From: Penium margaritaceum
Taxonomy: Eukaryota; Streptophyta; Zygnematophyceae; Desmidiales; Peniaceae
Length of the DNA: 60,099 nt
Direction: 5' to 3'
Assembly: GCA_023375785.1 (NCBI GenBank)
Contig: SZWC01004735.1
Span: 107,808-167,906, forward strand
The notes under the pieces were generated by a model. That model did not search any database. It saw only the letters and a program-made list of their open reading frames with translations, and had not been told where the DNA came from. The first letter of the stretch is position 1. Every line of letters begins with the position of its first letter. Below, in pieces: positions 32,093-43,273 of the stretch. Position numbers and translations under genes: made by a program.

Positions 32093-33311
32093 TGGTGATA
32101 ACGGCTAGTTGTCACTCCTCAATAGTCCCGTTCACATCCTCGGCCTCTTTTGCTTTAGCTGCTGAGTCCTGTGCCCCGACGACACCTACGTTTGCACCAT
32201 TTCTGTGCTACATCTTAGCACCATTGCAGTCCAAAGACGGGTTGACGATGTTGCCATCCGCCTGCTCCTCTCAGATATTCCACCATGACGCTCTCATTAC
32301 TGCTGCTGTTATAGGTATTTTGCCCGTCAAGCTAAACATCACGGCTGCTGAAGACCTCCTCTTTGCTCACATCATAGAGCCGGTACGCCTTGTGCACGCT
32401 CCCGTAGCCAAGGAAGAGGTACCGCCAAGATGTACATCTTGGCACGTGGATCCAGTTTTTCATGGCACCGTTGTATCGCCTGTACCATTGCGGAGCACCC
32501 GAAGACCTTCAGGTGCACTACACTTGGTCTGCGCCTGCTCGATACCTCCTGCGGGCTCGTCTAGTTGCTCTTCCCCTGTAGCACCATAGCCGGGGTCAAG
32601 TTTATGGTGTGCCTTGTAGTACGCACTGCTTCTGTCCAGAAGCTTTGTAACAATCCAGTATCCACGAGAATTGTCTGCACCTTGTTCAGAAGCATCTATT
32701 TTACTTGCTCTACCATCCCATTAGATTGTGGAGTGTAGGACATCATGTGCTCCCACTTGATGCCCTGCCCGTTCAGCCACCCGCTGCAGCCCACGTACTC
32801 TCCGTCGTTTTCACTACATAACACTCCTACCTTGCACTTAGTCCGCCTCTCTACCTCGGTGACATACTCATACAACATCTCACATTTCCACCACATGAAG
32901 TACACATAGAGCTTTCTTTTAAAGTCATCAATGAAGGTTACAAAGTACCATGCACCATCTTTTGATGATGTTGTGAATGGTCCACACACATTGGTGTGCA
33001 CGACGTCCAGCAAGTCCTGGATGAGACCCACTTTCTCATTGAACGGCTTGCGCCTCACCTTGTCCAAAATACAAGGCTTGCACTTTTTGTCCCCTGCTGC
33101 ATCTGGTGTCGCTTCTGTTGCAACGGTGACCATGGACCATGTGGCCGCAGACCATGTGCTGCTTCGCCATCTCCTTCACGACTGCGGACGACCAATACCC
33201 CAGCTGCAAGTAAGAAAGCTCCAGATCATATGCCCATCCTTCAGTCAAATTGACGGTGCGTTCTTGAGAATCTGCTATGTCTGCTGCTACAGGGATCACC
33301 TTTGTCTCCAC
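32093..33311 (-). pseudogene. Copia-C integrase, active-site residues altered
   Basis: The pre-integrase block lies at 33,240-33,060 (YLQLGYWSSAVVKEMAKQHM). The core (33,133-32,696) reads LDVVHTNVCGPFTTSS, where Asn replaces the first catalytic Asp of HTDVCGP, then YFVTFIDDFKRKLYVY. LCSENDGEYVG has Glu for the second Asp of S.N.GEY. PQSNGMVEQVK keeps the Glu. The C-terminal region to 32,093 is frame-broken but carries the expected linker. Confidence 0.88.
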
Positions 33312-33341
33312 GTTGTAGAGACCTCCCTCACGTTCTGCCTC

Positions 33342-33660
33342 CTACACGAGTTTTTCGCTACCGTCCATGTGCACCATTGCACCTTTAACATGGAAGAGTA
33401 CCTCATATTTCTTTTCCGTCAAGCGACTAACACTTAGAATGTCAGACAGGCCATGACATGCCATACATCGGCAGATGACACGTAACATCTTCTTAACATT
33501 CACCTCCACCTCCATATGAACGTCTGATTGGTCGACCGCTTGCTCGACTTTGTCACTGGCAACCACCATTGACTTCAAATACTTGGTGTGGTGGACAAAC
33601 CCTACCTTCTTCTGTTGGGTGTGCTTCTTAGTTCCAGAATCCAGGCACCGCCTGTTGGCT
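33342..33660 (-). pseudogene. Copia-C aspartic protease
   Basis: One continuous frame. CLDSGTKKHTQQKK carries the catalytic Asp-Ser-Gly at 33,641-33,633. It ends with GLSDILSVSRLTEKKYEVLF, matching the Copia block NLLSV..L.......V.F. The active-site triplet is intact. Confidence 0.85.
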
Positions 33661-34606
33661 CCACTGAAGTGGTGATTTTTGGTGCCACTAATGAGTGCCT
33701 TCTTGCCTTTGGCATCCTTGCCGCCAATCTTCGTATCCTCCGAGCACTCGCGGGCCCACTGACCATCCTTGCCACAACTGCACCAAACAATTTCCTGGCA
33801 CCCTTCTTGCCGCCACCCTTGCCACTGCCGCTACTTCCACCACACGTTTTGATGACGAGGCCCAATGAGGACGAAAAGGGCTTGTTGCCACTGCGGCACT
33901 ACGACTCGTTGCGGATGTATTCAGTGACTGAGCCATGGGTGAGTCTGTCCTCCGTCCATCCTCCAAGGATAGTGATGAGGGGGCTCCACTTGTCAAGTGG
34001 AGCCATGAGGAGAGCCATCACCTGTAGCTAAGAGTTGACCTTCCACCCCACATTGTTGTATTGCAATGCAAGCAACCCGAGCTGCTGCATGGCGGCGAGG
34101 ATGTCCTCACCAACCCGGATCCTCACCGTTAGAAGCCGTTTTGTTGCGAAAGATCCGGTTCGCGAGCGACATCAATTGGTGCATGTTGCAAAACGTTTTC
34201 CATGCATCGGCTGCCAATGTACAGCCTTGGAAGTAGTCCCGTTGAGTATTGATGGTAGATGACAGTAGGAGCATGAGTGCCTCGGTGATTTTCTATGTGA
34301 AGGCTTGCTATTCCTCGTCTGTCGCTTCTTTTTTTTTCAAGCACCTCTGTGCCCTTCGTCAGTTTGAGTAGCCCCTTGTGCAATAGGTGGATCTTAAAAT
34401 GCTACCTCCATAGCTCAAAGCTAGGACCACCCACGTTCCTTTGTATCAGTTTCATATCCGTCTTCAAAGCTATGATGCGCTTCTACTACCCGGGTCATCG
34501 GACGTTGACAACGAGGTCGTTCGAAACGCTTCTCCTGTCCGCTATGGAATGTTTGGGACCAATCAGGACTGAGACCCCATAACCCTTGGTTAGAGATGAT
34601 GTTCCA
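33661..34606 (-). pseudogene. Copia-C gag
   Basis: The UBN2-like gag domain is recognisable between 34,450 and 34,129: GPSFELWR (the .N...W block), HFKIHLLHKGLLKLTKGTE in the next frame, and CMENVLQHAPIDVAREPDL toward the end. A Gly/Ser/Lys-rich C-terminus follows (33,865-33,700). The knuckle is not clear. A degenerate primer site may lie at 34,589-34,606 (minus strand TGGAACATCATCTC). The start codon is uncertain. Confidence 0.7.
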
Positions 34607-34609
34607 ACG

Positions 34610-35331
34610 TGGCGTCATCTTGTCCTAGGGTTCACAGCTCTTTTGGACAACAATCTGAGATGAAGGATGTACTTTCTGGTTGCCACACACTGTGTGAGCA
34701 GAGTTGTGAAGGAATTCATGAACACCCAATGTACAAAGAGCTAGGGATGAATTTTGGTTGGTGAGTTGGACAAGGACAACATCAGCAAAGTCATAGTGCT
34801 AGTCATGTATAAACTGTCTACCTGGGCTTGTCCCCTAGCAAGCTTTCCAATGCACTAAACCACGTCCAATTTGGACCACCGTAGCGCTTGTTATGAGATT
34901 TGGAGTGCATCATTGGGTTTCTGTCCCGGACACAACCTTCGTGAGTAACAGGCACTCGAAGCCCCCTGGAACCCAGTGAAGCACCAGGCCACCATTGCAA
35001 AGCGCACATGGCTCCAATGAACCATGGGATATTACTCCTAGCATCCCCCAAGGAACGCCTTGGCCATGGTGTGCATGGTGGGAGGCGAACGGGTCACCGC
35101 CGGATCAATTTAACGGCCGGTACCAAGTCTGTCGGTTAAACCCGGACCAGCACCACCTGGAAAAACGTTCTTCATTCTCAACCGATTGCTGCAATTCAAC
35201 TTGCAGCTGGTCTCGCATTTCCTCTAGTTTCTGAAACATCTATCCATGCATGCAAATACACTCAACAAGGATCTGCAGCCATCAACCTGAAAACGATGAC
35301 TCCAGGACATGGCACGGGGAAAAACATAACA
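34610..35331 (-). repeat. Copia-C right (5') LTR, uninterrupted
   Basis: This is the key reference copy. It lines up in order with 855-1,351, then 16,303-16,394, then 30,221-30,378. It therefore shows the pre-insertion state of the sites now occupied by Gypsy-A (near 35,155) and Gypsy-B (near 35,220). Ends ...CATAACA at 35,331. No gene. Confidence 0.82.
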
Positions 35332-35704
35332 GACCCAGCTCCGGGGTGGTTGGAGAAGACAATACAATCCTTATTCTTAGCTTTGATACCAGAAAGAGAT
35401 AAAAACTGACAGTTTGCTTGTCCTATCTTAGGTGGACAGACCAGGAGTAGGTTGAAGAGCATGCGGAGCGAAGTACGGAACCAAATGTAGTTAAGAGTCA
35501 AGGAGAGACAAAGCTGATCAGGTTTGAGGTCTTTATCTTACGGGGAGTGAGCGGCTAGTCCACCCACTCTGCCACCCCCCAAGTTAGCAAATCACTTGTG
35601 GGGTTCACGCCATCGGGGTTGAACCCAACAGTGCACACATCCAAAAGAACAATGGATTGTGACAAAGCTAGCCTAGATAAGTGAGGGCTCTAGGCCGGAG
35701 TCAG
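35332..35704 (-). mobile_element. Copia family E: leader stub, primer site and LTR
   Basis: GCTTTGATACCA at 35,380-35,391 is the inverse of the initiator Met tRNA site with one change, so an LTR of a minus-strand Copia element starts at 35,392. That LTR (to about 35,704) matches a second copy at 40,526-40,835. Only 48 bp of its internal region remains before Copia-C begins, so Copia-C probably inserted into this element. Confidence 0.7.
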
Positions 35705-35740
35705 CGTTTCACAGTGAAGAGGCTTGGGAGCCACTGAGGA

Positions 35741-36218
35741 TGTTGCTGCTCCATCCAACACTCTAGAGTTTTCTCTGTTGTCTGGCCATTAGTGCAAACT
35801 GGATGTTTTGTATTGTCTGTCTACCAGTCAATGCCAGATCATTGCACTTGTACAGTCGTTGCATGTGGCTCGAGGCTTTGCATCCATAGGTCCAGACGAT
35901 TCTCAATTTCGATGAATTTGCACTTATTTAAGACCAAATCATTGACTCTGGGGCAATTATATGGTGAACTAACCCTGCCGCATGCGTCACCCGCAGTGCA
36001 TCGCGGCAACAACTCATTACATGTGTCTTTCCGCTGCTTTTTCTCTCAGCACATTGAAGCTAGTGAACCTTATGAGAATCTTTGCATGTCCCTTGGCCAA
36101 ATCCTTGTTGTTCTCGCTGTTTCCTTAGGTGTAACTACGTCAACTGGCTGTATTTAGTTGCCACGTTAGCGTCAATAGAGCTAGGAATATTTTGCGAGTT
36201 TTCTCATGGTATCAAAAC
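35741..36218 (+). repeat. Copia-D2 5' LTR and primer-binding site
   Basis: LTR of 466 bp (TGTTGCTGCTCC...TTTTCTCA) followed at 36,207 by TGGTATCAAAAC, the initiator Met tRNA site with two changes. It resembles D1 (45-368) over its right two thirds. Confidence 0.85.
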
Positions 36219-39149
36219 ATCAAGACACCCCTTACTGAGCTGTGTGGAAGAGACAAACGTTAATATTAGTTACAAGAGTCGGCGCTGGAGCCACAGTATT
36301 TGGAGGCCATAGCACATCTAGGTGACACGTTGTAGAAACCAATAGGAGAGACGCCATGAATATCCGCAGCAACGGCATCACCATGCCAACATAGTAAGTG
36401 GACAATGATAATCTGCATCAGAAATACGAGTATTACCACTGCCAGAGTAGAAGCACCAACATAAGAGCAGGACTCTTACAGTAGTGTGGCAGCACTACCC
36501 ACCACCGTTGCATAGCAGCAGAGTGTGACAATAACGATGCAAAGCAAAAATAATAGCAAGATCAGGGTGGTAATGTGGCAGTAACCACATGGCAGTGGCA
36601 GCAGTTCGGTAACGCAATAAGTGTAGTAATGGTAGTAGTAGTAGTATTGGTACTAACACCCGCAGCAGCCGTATTAGCAACCGAGCAACAGGAGCACATA
36701 AAAAGAGGTGGCACAGCGACATAGTGGTGAGTAGTAGCTACAATCAAGAGTAGTACTAGCATAGCCAAAACAACACCACCAAGATCTGTAGCACTAGTAG
36801 CTTCGGTAATGTGGAAGTAATTGCCACAACAACTGTTGCATATATTAGTGACTATGCAGCTGGATTGTGCTATTGTGCACGTCTGCTACATGAGACGCAG
36901 CTGCACAACTATATAGCTATGCAACAATATCCGCCAGAGAAGCAACACGCAACCACAACCATTGCAACTAATGGAAAAGTGGGGGACAAGGCCAGCCCCT
37001 CCCATTCGTGCTCCTTAAAGGTGTGTAGAAGCTGAGAAAGTGAAACAAAGAGGAAAATGAGGAAACATACATTCTAGAGGAGGGTCAGTTCGTTGCAATA
37101 CTACTGACTTCTGTTGTCCATTTGTCGATTCCTATTGACATCAGTGGTCGGACTGCTGACATTATCATTGCTTTATGTGAATTGTTGACTAGGAATTCAT
37201 GTATTTGTGAGTATTTGAACTCATCAAGACATGCTGATGGTCCTTCGTTTCGACCACTTTGGTGTTCCAGCCCATATTGATTGGTGCACATTAAATCAAG
37301 CGGTGAGAAGGGAAAGGCCAAGATGGAACCCTAAGTATCCTCCGTATCAAGGATGGTGATTCTGCAATTGCAGACAATCAATGACCTCCAGCGTGCGTAG
37401 GATGAGATCTGTAGACACCAGGACAAGATGCACAAACAGTAGCAGGCATACACAGATGCACTTTGAGAGCTATCCAACCTGTTGCCCGTGCACATGAGGC
37501 TTTCCTGATAAACACCAAGGATAGCTGCTGTAGAAACACCATTGGCCCACCGGTCTACTTCTCACATATCAGCCAGAGAAGAGCCTCCACTAGAGCTCCA
37601 TAACAATGAGGATGCATAGGAGACAGCTGCAAGTCCACATGCAAGTGAGATTCGCGTGCTTGAGGATTGGCTTCATCATTTGTGCCTGGGATTACATCAT
37701 GTCACACTAGCGCCACCCTGTCATCAAGACCTCTCACAGTAGCTGGCTGGGTTCTCTTTCAGAGACGTTACTCTTGATGGCCATCTCCCCATGTTGCGTC
37801 CATCTCCACTGGAGCCTAAGGTTGCCCTCATTACAGAGCGGCGGCTGAAAAACTTTGAGACTCCTCCAACCAAATATGAAAGCGATGCAAGCTTCCACTC
37901 TTGGAGGTCATGTTCCATGTGTGGACAGATGCAGGGGACGCCTGGCCCTATTAGCACAACCAATACCAAATCATTGACAATCCGCTTATCCAGACACTGG
38001 TGAGATAAATACGGGGCCTTATTTATGATGTACCAAAGGTAAAAATTGTCAAATTCATTCCCTTCTTGGGCTCAGCAAGGACTAGGACCAAGGAGGAACC
38101 TTGTCAAGGCTAGGAGTTGGTACTGACTCTATTTGTGGCAAAGTCCCATCCCATAAGGGCAGGCTGTCCTCATGAGTTCCACTCCCTCTATCAAGGATCT
38201 TTGTAGCTTGCAGCTGACTAATAAAGGCACTTCATGCTTGCTTACACCAGACTTAGGACTGGTGGCGAGACGCAATTGTGGGCTCCTGACACCATCGTGA
38301 TCAGGGTGCATCTAGATCATTCTCACCTCTTCTCCAACTTTGGTCATATAGAACTCTCTTAGATTTTAGAGTTCCTTCAACTTCTCCCTATGGTTTGCTA
38401 CTACCTTCGCGTAACATCGGCCAAGGAGGCAACACGTGCACACCAGGAGAGTCCTCTCGTTGTGGTGGTTACTATGTCTCCTCCGACACCTCTTTCCACA
38501 TTCATCTCCAGCCCTCCCTCTACCACTCCTCTCCCTCTCTCCTACCTAGAAAAACTAAGGGCATTATAGCATTCACATAGGAAAAGAAAGGAAAGAAAAG
38601 GTGTGGCAAGGGACAGAAGCAACTGGTGTCGGCCAGCAGTGGTAGTGGAAGTTTTGTCCACTGCTCTAATTGTGGGGCACTCATCACTAAACGGAGTGAC
38701 TACAGCTCCTTCACTAGAGCATTGTTTCGCGCAGCTTCTAGGTAGCACATGCACAATAAACATCCACTTCCCACGTGGGTCGTGCAGTGACTACAATAGC
38801 AATAGAGACACCGACTTCCTCGAGTAACAACAACGAACAAGACCCTTGGAATGCTAGCATCGTGGAGCATCTTCACTTGTTTGGAACTTCTCCTTTAAAG
38901 AGGTATGAGTGTGTTGCTGTGGTGGAGTGGTCCAAACTCAGTGTATCCCATTGTGCTTGTTTCTTGTAATGAAGCTTGTAGAGAAACTCAATTAGAGTGT
39001 GATGATGATGGACCTGATACCACTAATGAACAAGATGACTCCCATATGTGTGCTATTTGTCATACTTTAGAGGCCTTTACAAAGCATTTAACTAAGGAAA
39101 ATATTCTATGGTGCATTGTCAAGTGTCAAATACTGGTCGTGGGGCAAGT
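36219..39149 (+). pseudogene. Copia-D2 leader and gag, heavily decayed
   Basis: The first 1.1 kb shows no protein homology. It is rich in AGTAGTAG and GCAGTGGCAG-like triplet runs. A capsid-like domain is not recognisable between 37,300 and 38,500. A zinc-knuckle remnant at 38,662-38,703 reads CSNCGALITKRSDY, a CCHC box with Thr for His and Tyr for the last Cys. It is preceded by a Lys-rich run (GKERKEKKRCGKGQK). A stretch from 38,905 to 39,150 leads in frame-shifted form to the protease. Confidence 0.6.
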
Positions 39150-39400
39150 GGTGCCTAGATCATTGACTCTGGTACCACCCATATGATGTCTTGTTGTCGC
39201 GATGACTTTATTTTCCGTCAATCTCATTGGGTTTGTTCGGTCTGTGCACACCGGACTTGGTCAGACTTAGCTTTTCCAAGGTTTAAATGTTGTGAAGTTT
39301 GATGGTCAATCGGGCTCCTTGTCTATTTCTCACGTGCTCTTTGTCCCTAATCTTGAGCTTAGCTTGCTCTTGGGTTGTGCATGCACCAGGATTGGTCTTT
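39150..39400 (+). pseudogene. Copia-D2 aspartic protease
   Basis: IIDSGTTHMMSCCRDDFIF matches the Copia entry W.(I/L)DSGA..HM. The catalytic Asp-Ser-Gly is at 39,165-39,173. The block SLSISHVLFVPNLELSLLLG (about 39,313-39,372) is the usual L..VL.VP.L..NLLS element. A frame change lies between the two blocks. Confidence 0.88.
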
Positions 39401-40250
39401 CTGTGGGGCACTCTACAGAATCTACTATTGTCAATTCCTACAATTCTGCGTTGTACTGCTCCGTGCCTCCAACGTGGATGACTTGTACCAAGTTGCTCAC
39501 TATGCTCCCTGGTCATTTCCACTTTTTTCCTAGTTATAGGAGTGTTTATCACTGATAGTCTCTCATCTGAGGACCAGCATTTACTACATCATTAATCTTG
39601 TCATGTTATCTCAAACCATATGTCCAAGCCCATTAGGACACAACCAGCCCTCGGTCTTGATGCGGCTTCGATTGAGAATTGGCCCAAGATAGCGGCCTCC
39701 TTGACAGTTAGGGCATATTCATTGTTTAACTTACCCTGGATCCGCCTCCCACACACTACGTCCGTTGGAGCCTGTCCACTTCGACCTTCTCAGCCCTCAT
39801 GTAGTTGAGTCATTTTTCTCACATACATCTTTGTCCAGATTTGGTGGGTCTATAGACTCCACCACAAGAGAAGTGCTACCCCGAGGGCCTACTTGTAGCT
39901 CGTGATGGCTGAGCATTAATCTTGTCACACACTCCACGTGTTATGGTCGGACTGTGGTTGTGAGTTCCAAGACAAGACGAACGCATTTTTTTTCTGAGCA
40001 CATTGTCTTTCGCCAACTCTTCGCACCTACTACGCCCCAGCGAAATGGTATGTCTGAGCATTAGAACTGTACCATGGATGATGTGGTTCATGCCATGCAG
40101 TCTGAGTGTGGTATTCTAGCATCAAATTTCTTGTTATGATCTTCTCCTATGTGATGTGGTCCTAGATCTGCCTGTCGCATTGTCCCTTGACATACCATGT
40201 TACACCGTATGAGTGGTGGTTTAGCCATCGTGTTGACCTTTGTCTAGCCC
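39401..40250 (+). pseudogene. Copia-D2 integrase
   Basis: The core reads LWSDCGCEFQDKTNAFFSEH, with the second catalytic Asp at 39,950-39,952, and QRNGMSEH with the Glu at 40,056-40,058. The distance is two bases short of the 35-residue spacing of this enzyme class, so a small deletion shifts the frame. A TAG replaces the residue after SEH. The zinc-binding region is not clear. Confidence 0.82.
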
Positions 40251-40525
40251 ACATCTTGGACTCATTGGCCTGTTTCTGGTATACCGATGACCAGTAGGGA
40301 TGCAATGTCCCACCTCGAGATCGCATGAGTGCCCTTCTTGGCATATCCCCATGGTCGAAGACCTTCCATTATTCAGACCCTGCTCACCACCGCACTTCAT
40401 GTCTAGTGATGCCCTCTTCCTCGAGGTTCTCACTGACAGAGACATTTCAGCATTGTGTCATTGGCTTCCAACCGCGTTCCCACAGGTATAGCTTCCTTAT
40501 GGATGGGGAAGACCAGGCCTTGAGA

Positions 40526-40835
40526 AGATAGAATAGCTATTTTTTCACTGTGCTATCCTAGGTAGGTATGCGAGGGAGTAGGTGAAAGAGCACAAGGAGA
40601 GAAGAGAGGAACAAAAACAGTTCAGAGACAATAAGATAACATAAAGAGCACAAGGAATCTACTTCAAGGTGAGAGCTGAGCTGCTAATCCATCCACCTCG
40701 CCCACACAAGTGAAGATTCAATTGTGGGGGTCACGCTCTCGGGATAAAATCCAATGGCACATGGAAAATAGGACCAACAAGGGAGCATGTGAAGAGAGAC
40801 CAAGAGACCTCGGGGCACTAAGCCTGGGTCTAACA
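40526..40835 (-). repeat. Solo LTR of Copia family E inside Copia-D2
   Basis: Matches 35,392-35,704 in order (blocks near CTATC[C/T]TAGGT, AGGAGTAGGT, GCTAATCCA, GGGGGTCACGC). Ends GGGTCTAACA, the inverse of an LTR start TGTTAGACCC. No element body adjoins it, so it is a solo LTR left by recombination or a truncated insertion. No clear target duplication. Confidence 0.72.
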
Positions 40836-41899
40836 ATAGCCCCTCACTAAGAGAACTAACCACCAAATAAACCAATAATTGTTTTGTGCCTCATACCAAC
40901 AAGCCTGTGAATGGGTTCGTCCAAGCCTCCACATGTATGGTCCAGTCTCCTACCGATGAGAACCCAGTCATCATGGCCGTGGATCTAGTGGCCTTGTCAG
41001 TCCCCACTGGCATACCTGGTCCGGTTCCTGGCGCACCTGGTCATGTGCCTGCGTAAGTCTCCACTGACACACCAGGGCCTACACCTGGATTTGTCCCTAC
41101 TAGCAAACATGTTCCTGTGCCTACGTCAATCTCCACAAACACAGCTGATCTTGTGCCTGTGTTATTCCCAAGAGGCACATATTGCCCTATACCTACATTG
41201 GTTTCCCCCTCTATGCCTTAGTGTGAGCCTTTCACTTCCCTTGTGCCTATCCATGTATCTCCTACGGATGCATCCTCTCCGTCTGTTTATAAGTCTACAG
41301 TCCCTTTGTTTTTTTCTCTGATGCTAGCTCCACAAGTTGAGGCGAGCACCTACGCCTCGGGCTTCTCTTGAAAGTCGGATGGTCGTCTGTAACCACTGCC
41401 ATCTAGGACTCAGTGAGTGGATGACTCGGTGTCCATACGCCTTGCTCACAACATTGGGATTAGTGAGCTTGGCACAAAGGCCCTAGGATTTACCTTTGAG
41501 TTTTACTATACTGACATAAACCGAGCATACCCTGTCAAGCACGAGCCAGTCTCTCGCGAGTTTTCAGTCACTTTTAATGTCACAACCAACCTTGTCATGG
41601 ATAGATCCATAGCTGATTTGTGTATGCCGGCCACCCATAATCCTCTCGCGACAGCGCTTAATTGAGGCACGTTGAAGGAATTATTCTTGACATAGACTAC
41701 TTCCTACCGTCCTTTTGTGGTGTGCTATTTGCAATAATGAGCTCAGATCCATCTGAGGGTATGGATTCTATGTTCTTATCCACATTCCACTTGGGTAAAA
41801 GGCCGCACAAGCCGAGTGGGTATCTTGCAAGAAAATGAAGCCTGTTGGCTCACTAGACTACTACAAGTCCCGCTTAATGGTCAAGGGATTCTTGTAGGT
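40836..41899 (+). other. Copia-D2 integrase-to-reverse-transcriptase spacer
   Basis: About 1 kb with no firm domain. It includes Pro/Ser/Leu-rich frames (for example 41,043-41,321), typical of the variable integrase tail of Copia elements. The stretch 41,417-41,665 reads as a possible start of the polymerase lead-in but is not diagnostic. Confidence 0.55.
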
Positions 41900-42360
41900 C
41901 AAGGGTGTCTATGAGCATAGCTCGTGCTTTGTTTGGTGTCTTTTCTTAGAAAAAGTGGGAGCTACATGAGATGGATGTGAACAATGTGTTCCTCCACAAG
42001 AATCAAAAGGAGCATGCCCACGTGGTCTAGCCACTTGGCTTTGAGTTCAATGACAAGGTCTGGGGCTTTCACATCGCTGTGTCTGACTTCGAGTAGTCAC
42101 CTCGGTCGTGGAACCAAGAGATCACTTGTACTCTGACTAGTGCATGATACATGGAGACCGGTGTTGATACATCCATCTTCTTTAGATAGACATCTGAGCA
42201 CTTTACCACCATCATTGTCTTTGTTGACGACCTCCGGATTGAATCTCCTTTGATGGAGGTTGTGAAGGAGGCCAAGGCATCCATACTGCCTATAAGATGA
42301 AGGACCTTGATCCTGAAGTTGTATTTCTTAGGATGGATATCGTGCCTGACCACCGGTGGT
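41900..42360 (+). pseudogene. Copia-D2 reverse transcriptase (RVT_2)
   Basis: WELHEMDVNNVFLHKNQKEH corresponds to LHQMDV..AFL.G.L.E. A stop then precedes PLGFEFNDKVWG (the P.GF.......VC.L block). The catalytic box reads FVDD at 42,220-42,231 (IIVFVDDLRI), with Phe for Tyr but both Asp present. The N-terminal part (W...K) lies in 41,800-41,900 and is unclear. Confidence 0.85.
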
Positions 42361-42499
42361 AGACACTCTTGCTACAGTAGGCATGCTATGGCTGTGTTAT
42401 TGGAGAGCGATTTGCCGACCCCCTTGGTATCATACCCACAACCTCCACTCCCATTACACAAGACGGGCATGATATTCAATTTTTAGATGATCTAGCACA

Positions 42500-43130
42500 T
42501 CTGTGAGAGACTGTAGAGGTAATCATGTGCTTATGCCTCATTGGCTCTCTAATGTACTTGGCCAAAACCACGTATTCAGATATTATCTTCATCACCAACC
42601 TCCCCGCATGGTCATCATAGTGACCACGAGCAAGAGCTCTTCATTCGAATATTCAAGTTGTGCAATACATGGTTTATTCTCCATTTCTTGGACCCTACTT
42701 CAGTCGGCGGTGTTTGGTGGTAGTCAATTGCTATACAGATGGTGACCTGGCTTATAACCCGAATGGGTGTAATCAAACTGGCTACATGTTTATGCTGGGT
42801 AGCATTGTACTTTCACGACATAACAGTAAGCAGGGATACATTATGTGTGCCTTTCCATAGATAGAGTATGCCCCCCTGGGGGATTTGGATGCTAAGGCAG
42901 TGTGGTTGCACTGCTTGTTACACGAGTCACAAAAGCTGGTGTTTTCTATCGTTCTATCTGGTGAGAACTAGTGTGCACTCACAACTATAGAGAACTCTAC
43001 TGTATTTCATACACGCACAAAATACAATGTTATTAAGCATCACTTTGTGCAAGAATTATGGAGCATGAAGTGACGTCCGTGATTTGAGTCGGCATAGATA
43101 TGCACTGGGCTGAATTCTTCATCGAGGCAT
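42500..43130 (+). pseudogene. Copia-D2 RNase H
   Basis: CYTDGDLAYNPNG, then TGYMFMLGSIVLSRHNSKQG (about 42,731-42,832), match the Y.DADWA...-.....GY.F.LG...ISW.SKKQ signature. KAVWLHCLLHESQKLVFSIV (about 42,895-42,950) matches E..WL..LL.EL. Preceding blocks on ...GSLMYLAKTTYSDI lie near 42,541-42,580. The order and spacing to the purine tract are normal. Confidence 0.85.
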
Positions 43131-43273
43131 TGGCATGTCAAAAGTTCATGGTGGCCATTCAGTCCATTAAGCTATGCCCCTTGCCAGAGGGTGGCTAAAA
43201 GTACGCACAAACCATTGAGCATCTTTTTCTCACAAGTGCAAGCTTTGTGCATGTATGGATGTGTGTAGCATAA

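Larger units (their letters stand above)
855..35331 (-). mobile_element. Copia-C: Ty1/Copia retrotransposon split by two Gypsy insertions
   Basis: This is the outer element of the stack. Its protein-coding half lies at 30,633-34,606 on the minus strand in Copia order: gag, protease, integrase, reverse transcriptase, RNase H. The right LTR (34,610-35,331) is intact. The left LTR is recovered only by joining 855-1,351, 16,303-16,394 and 30,221-30,378, which line up in order with the right LTR. The joined lengths are about 747 and 722 bp. A purine-rich tract borders the left LTR at 30,379. The outer left boundary is approximate. GACCT (850-854) against GACCC (35,332-35,336) is a possible but weak target duplication. 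Without the two nested Gypsy elements it would be about 5.7 kb. Confidence 0.75.

Noticed and set aside
36540..36770. Short leucine-rich minus-strand frames resembling membrane segments
   Set aside because: Products of AGTAGTAG and GCAGTGGC triplet runs in the D2 leader. No start context or partner.
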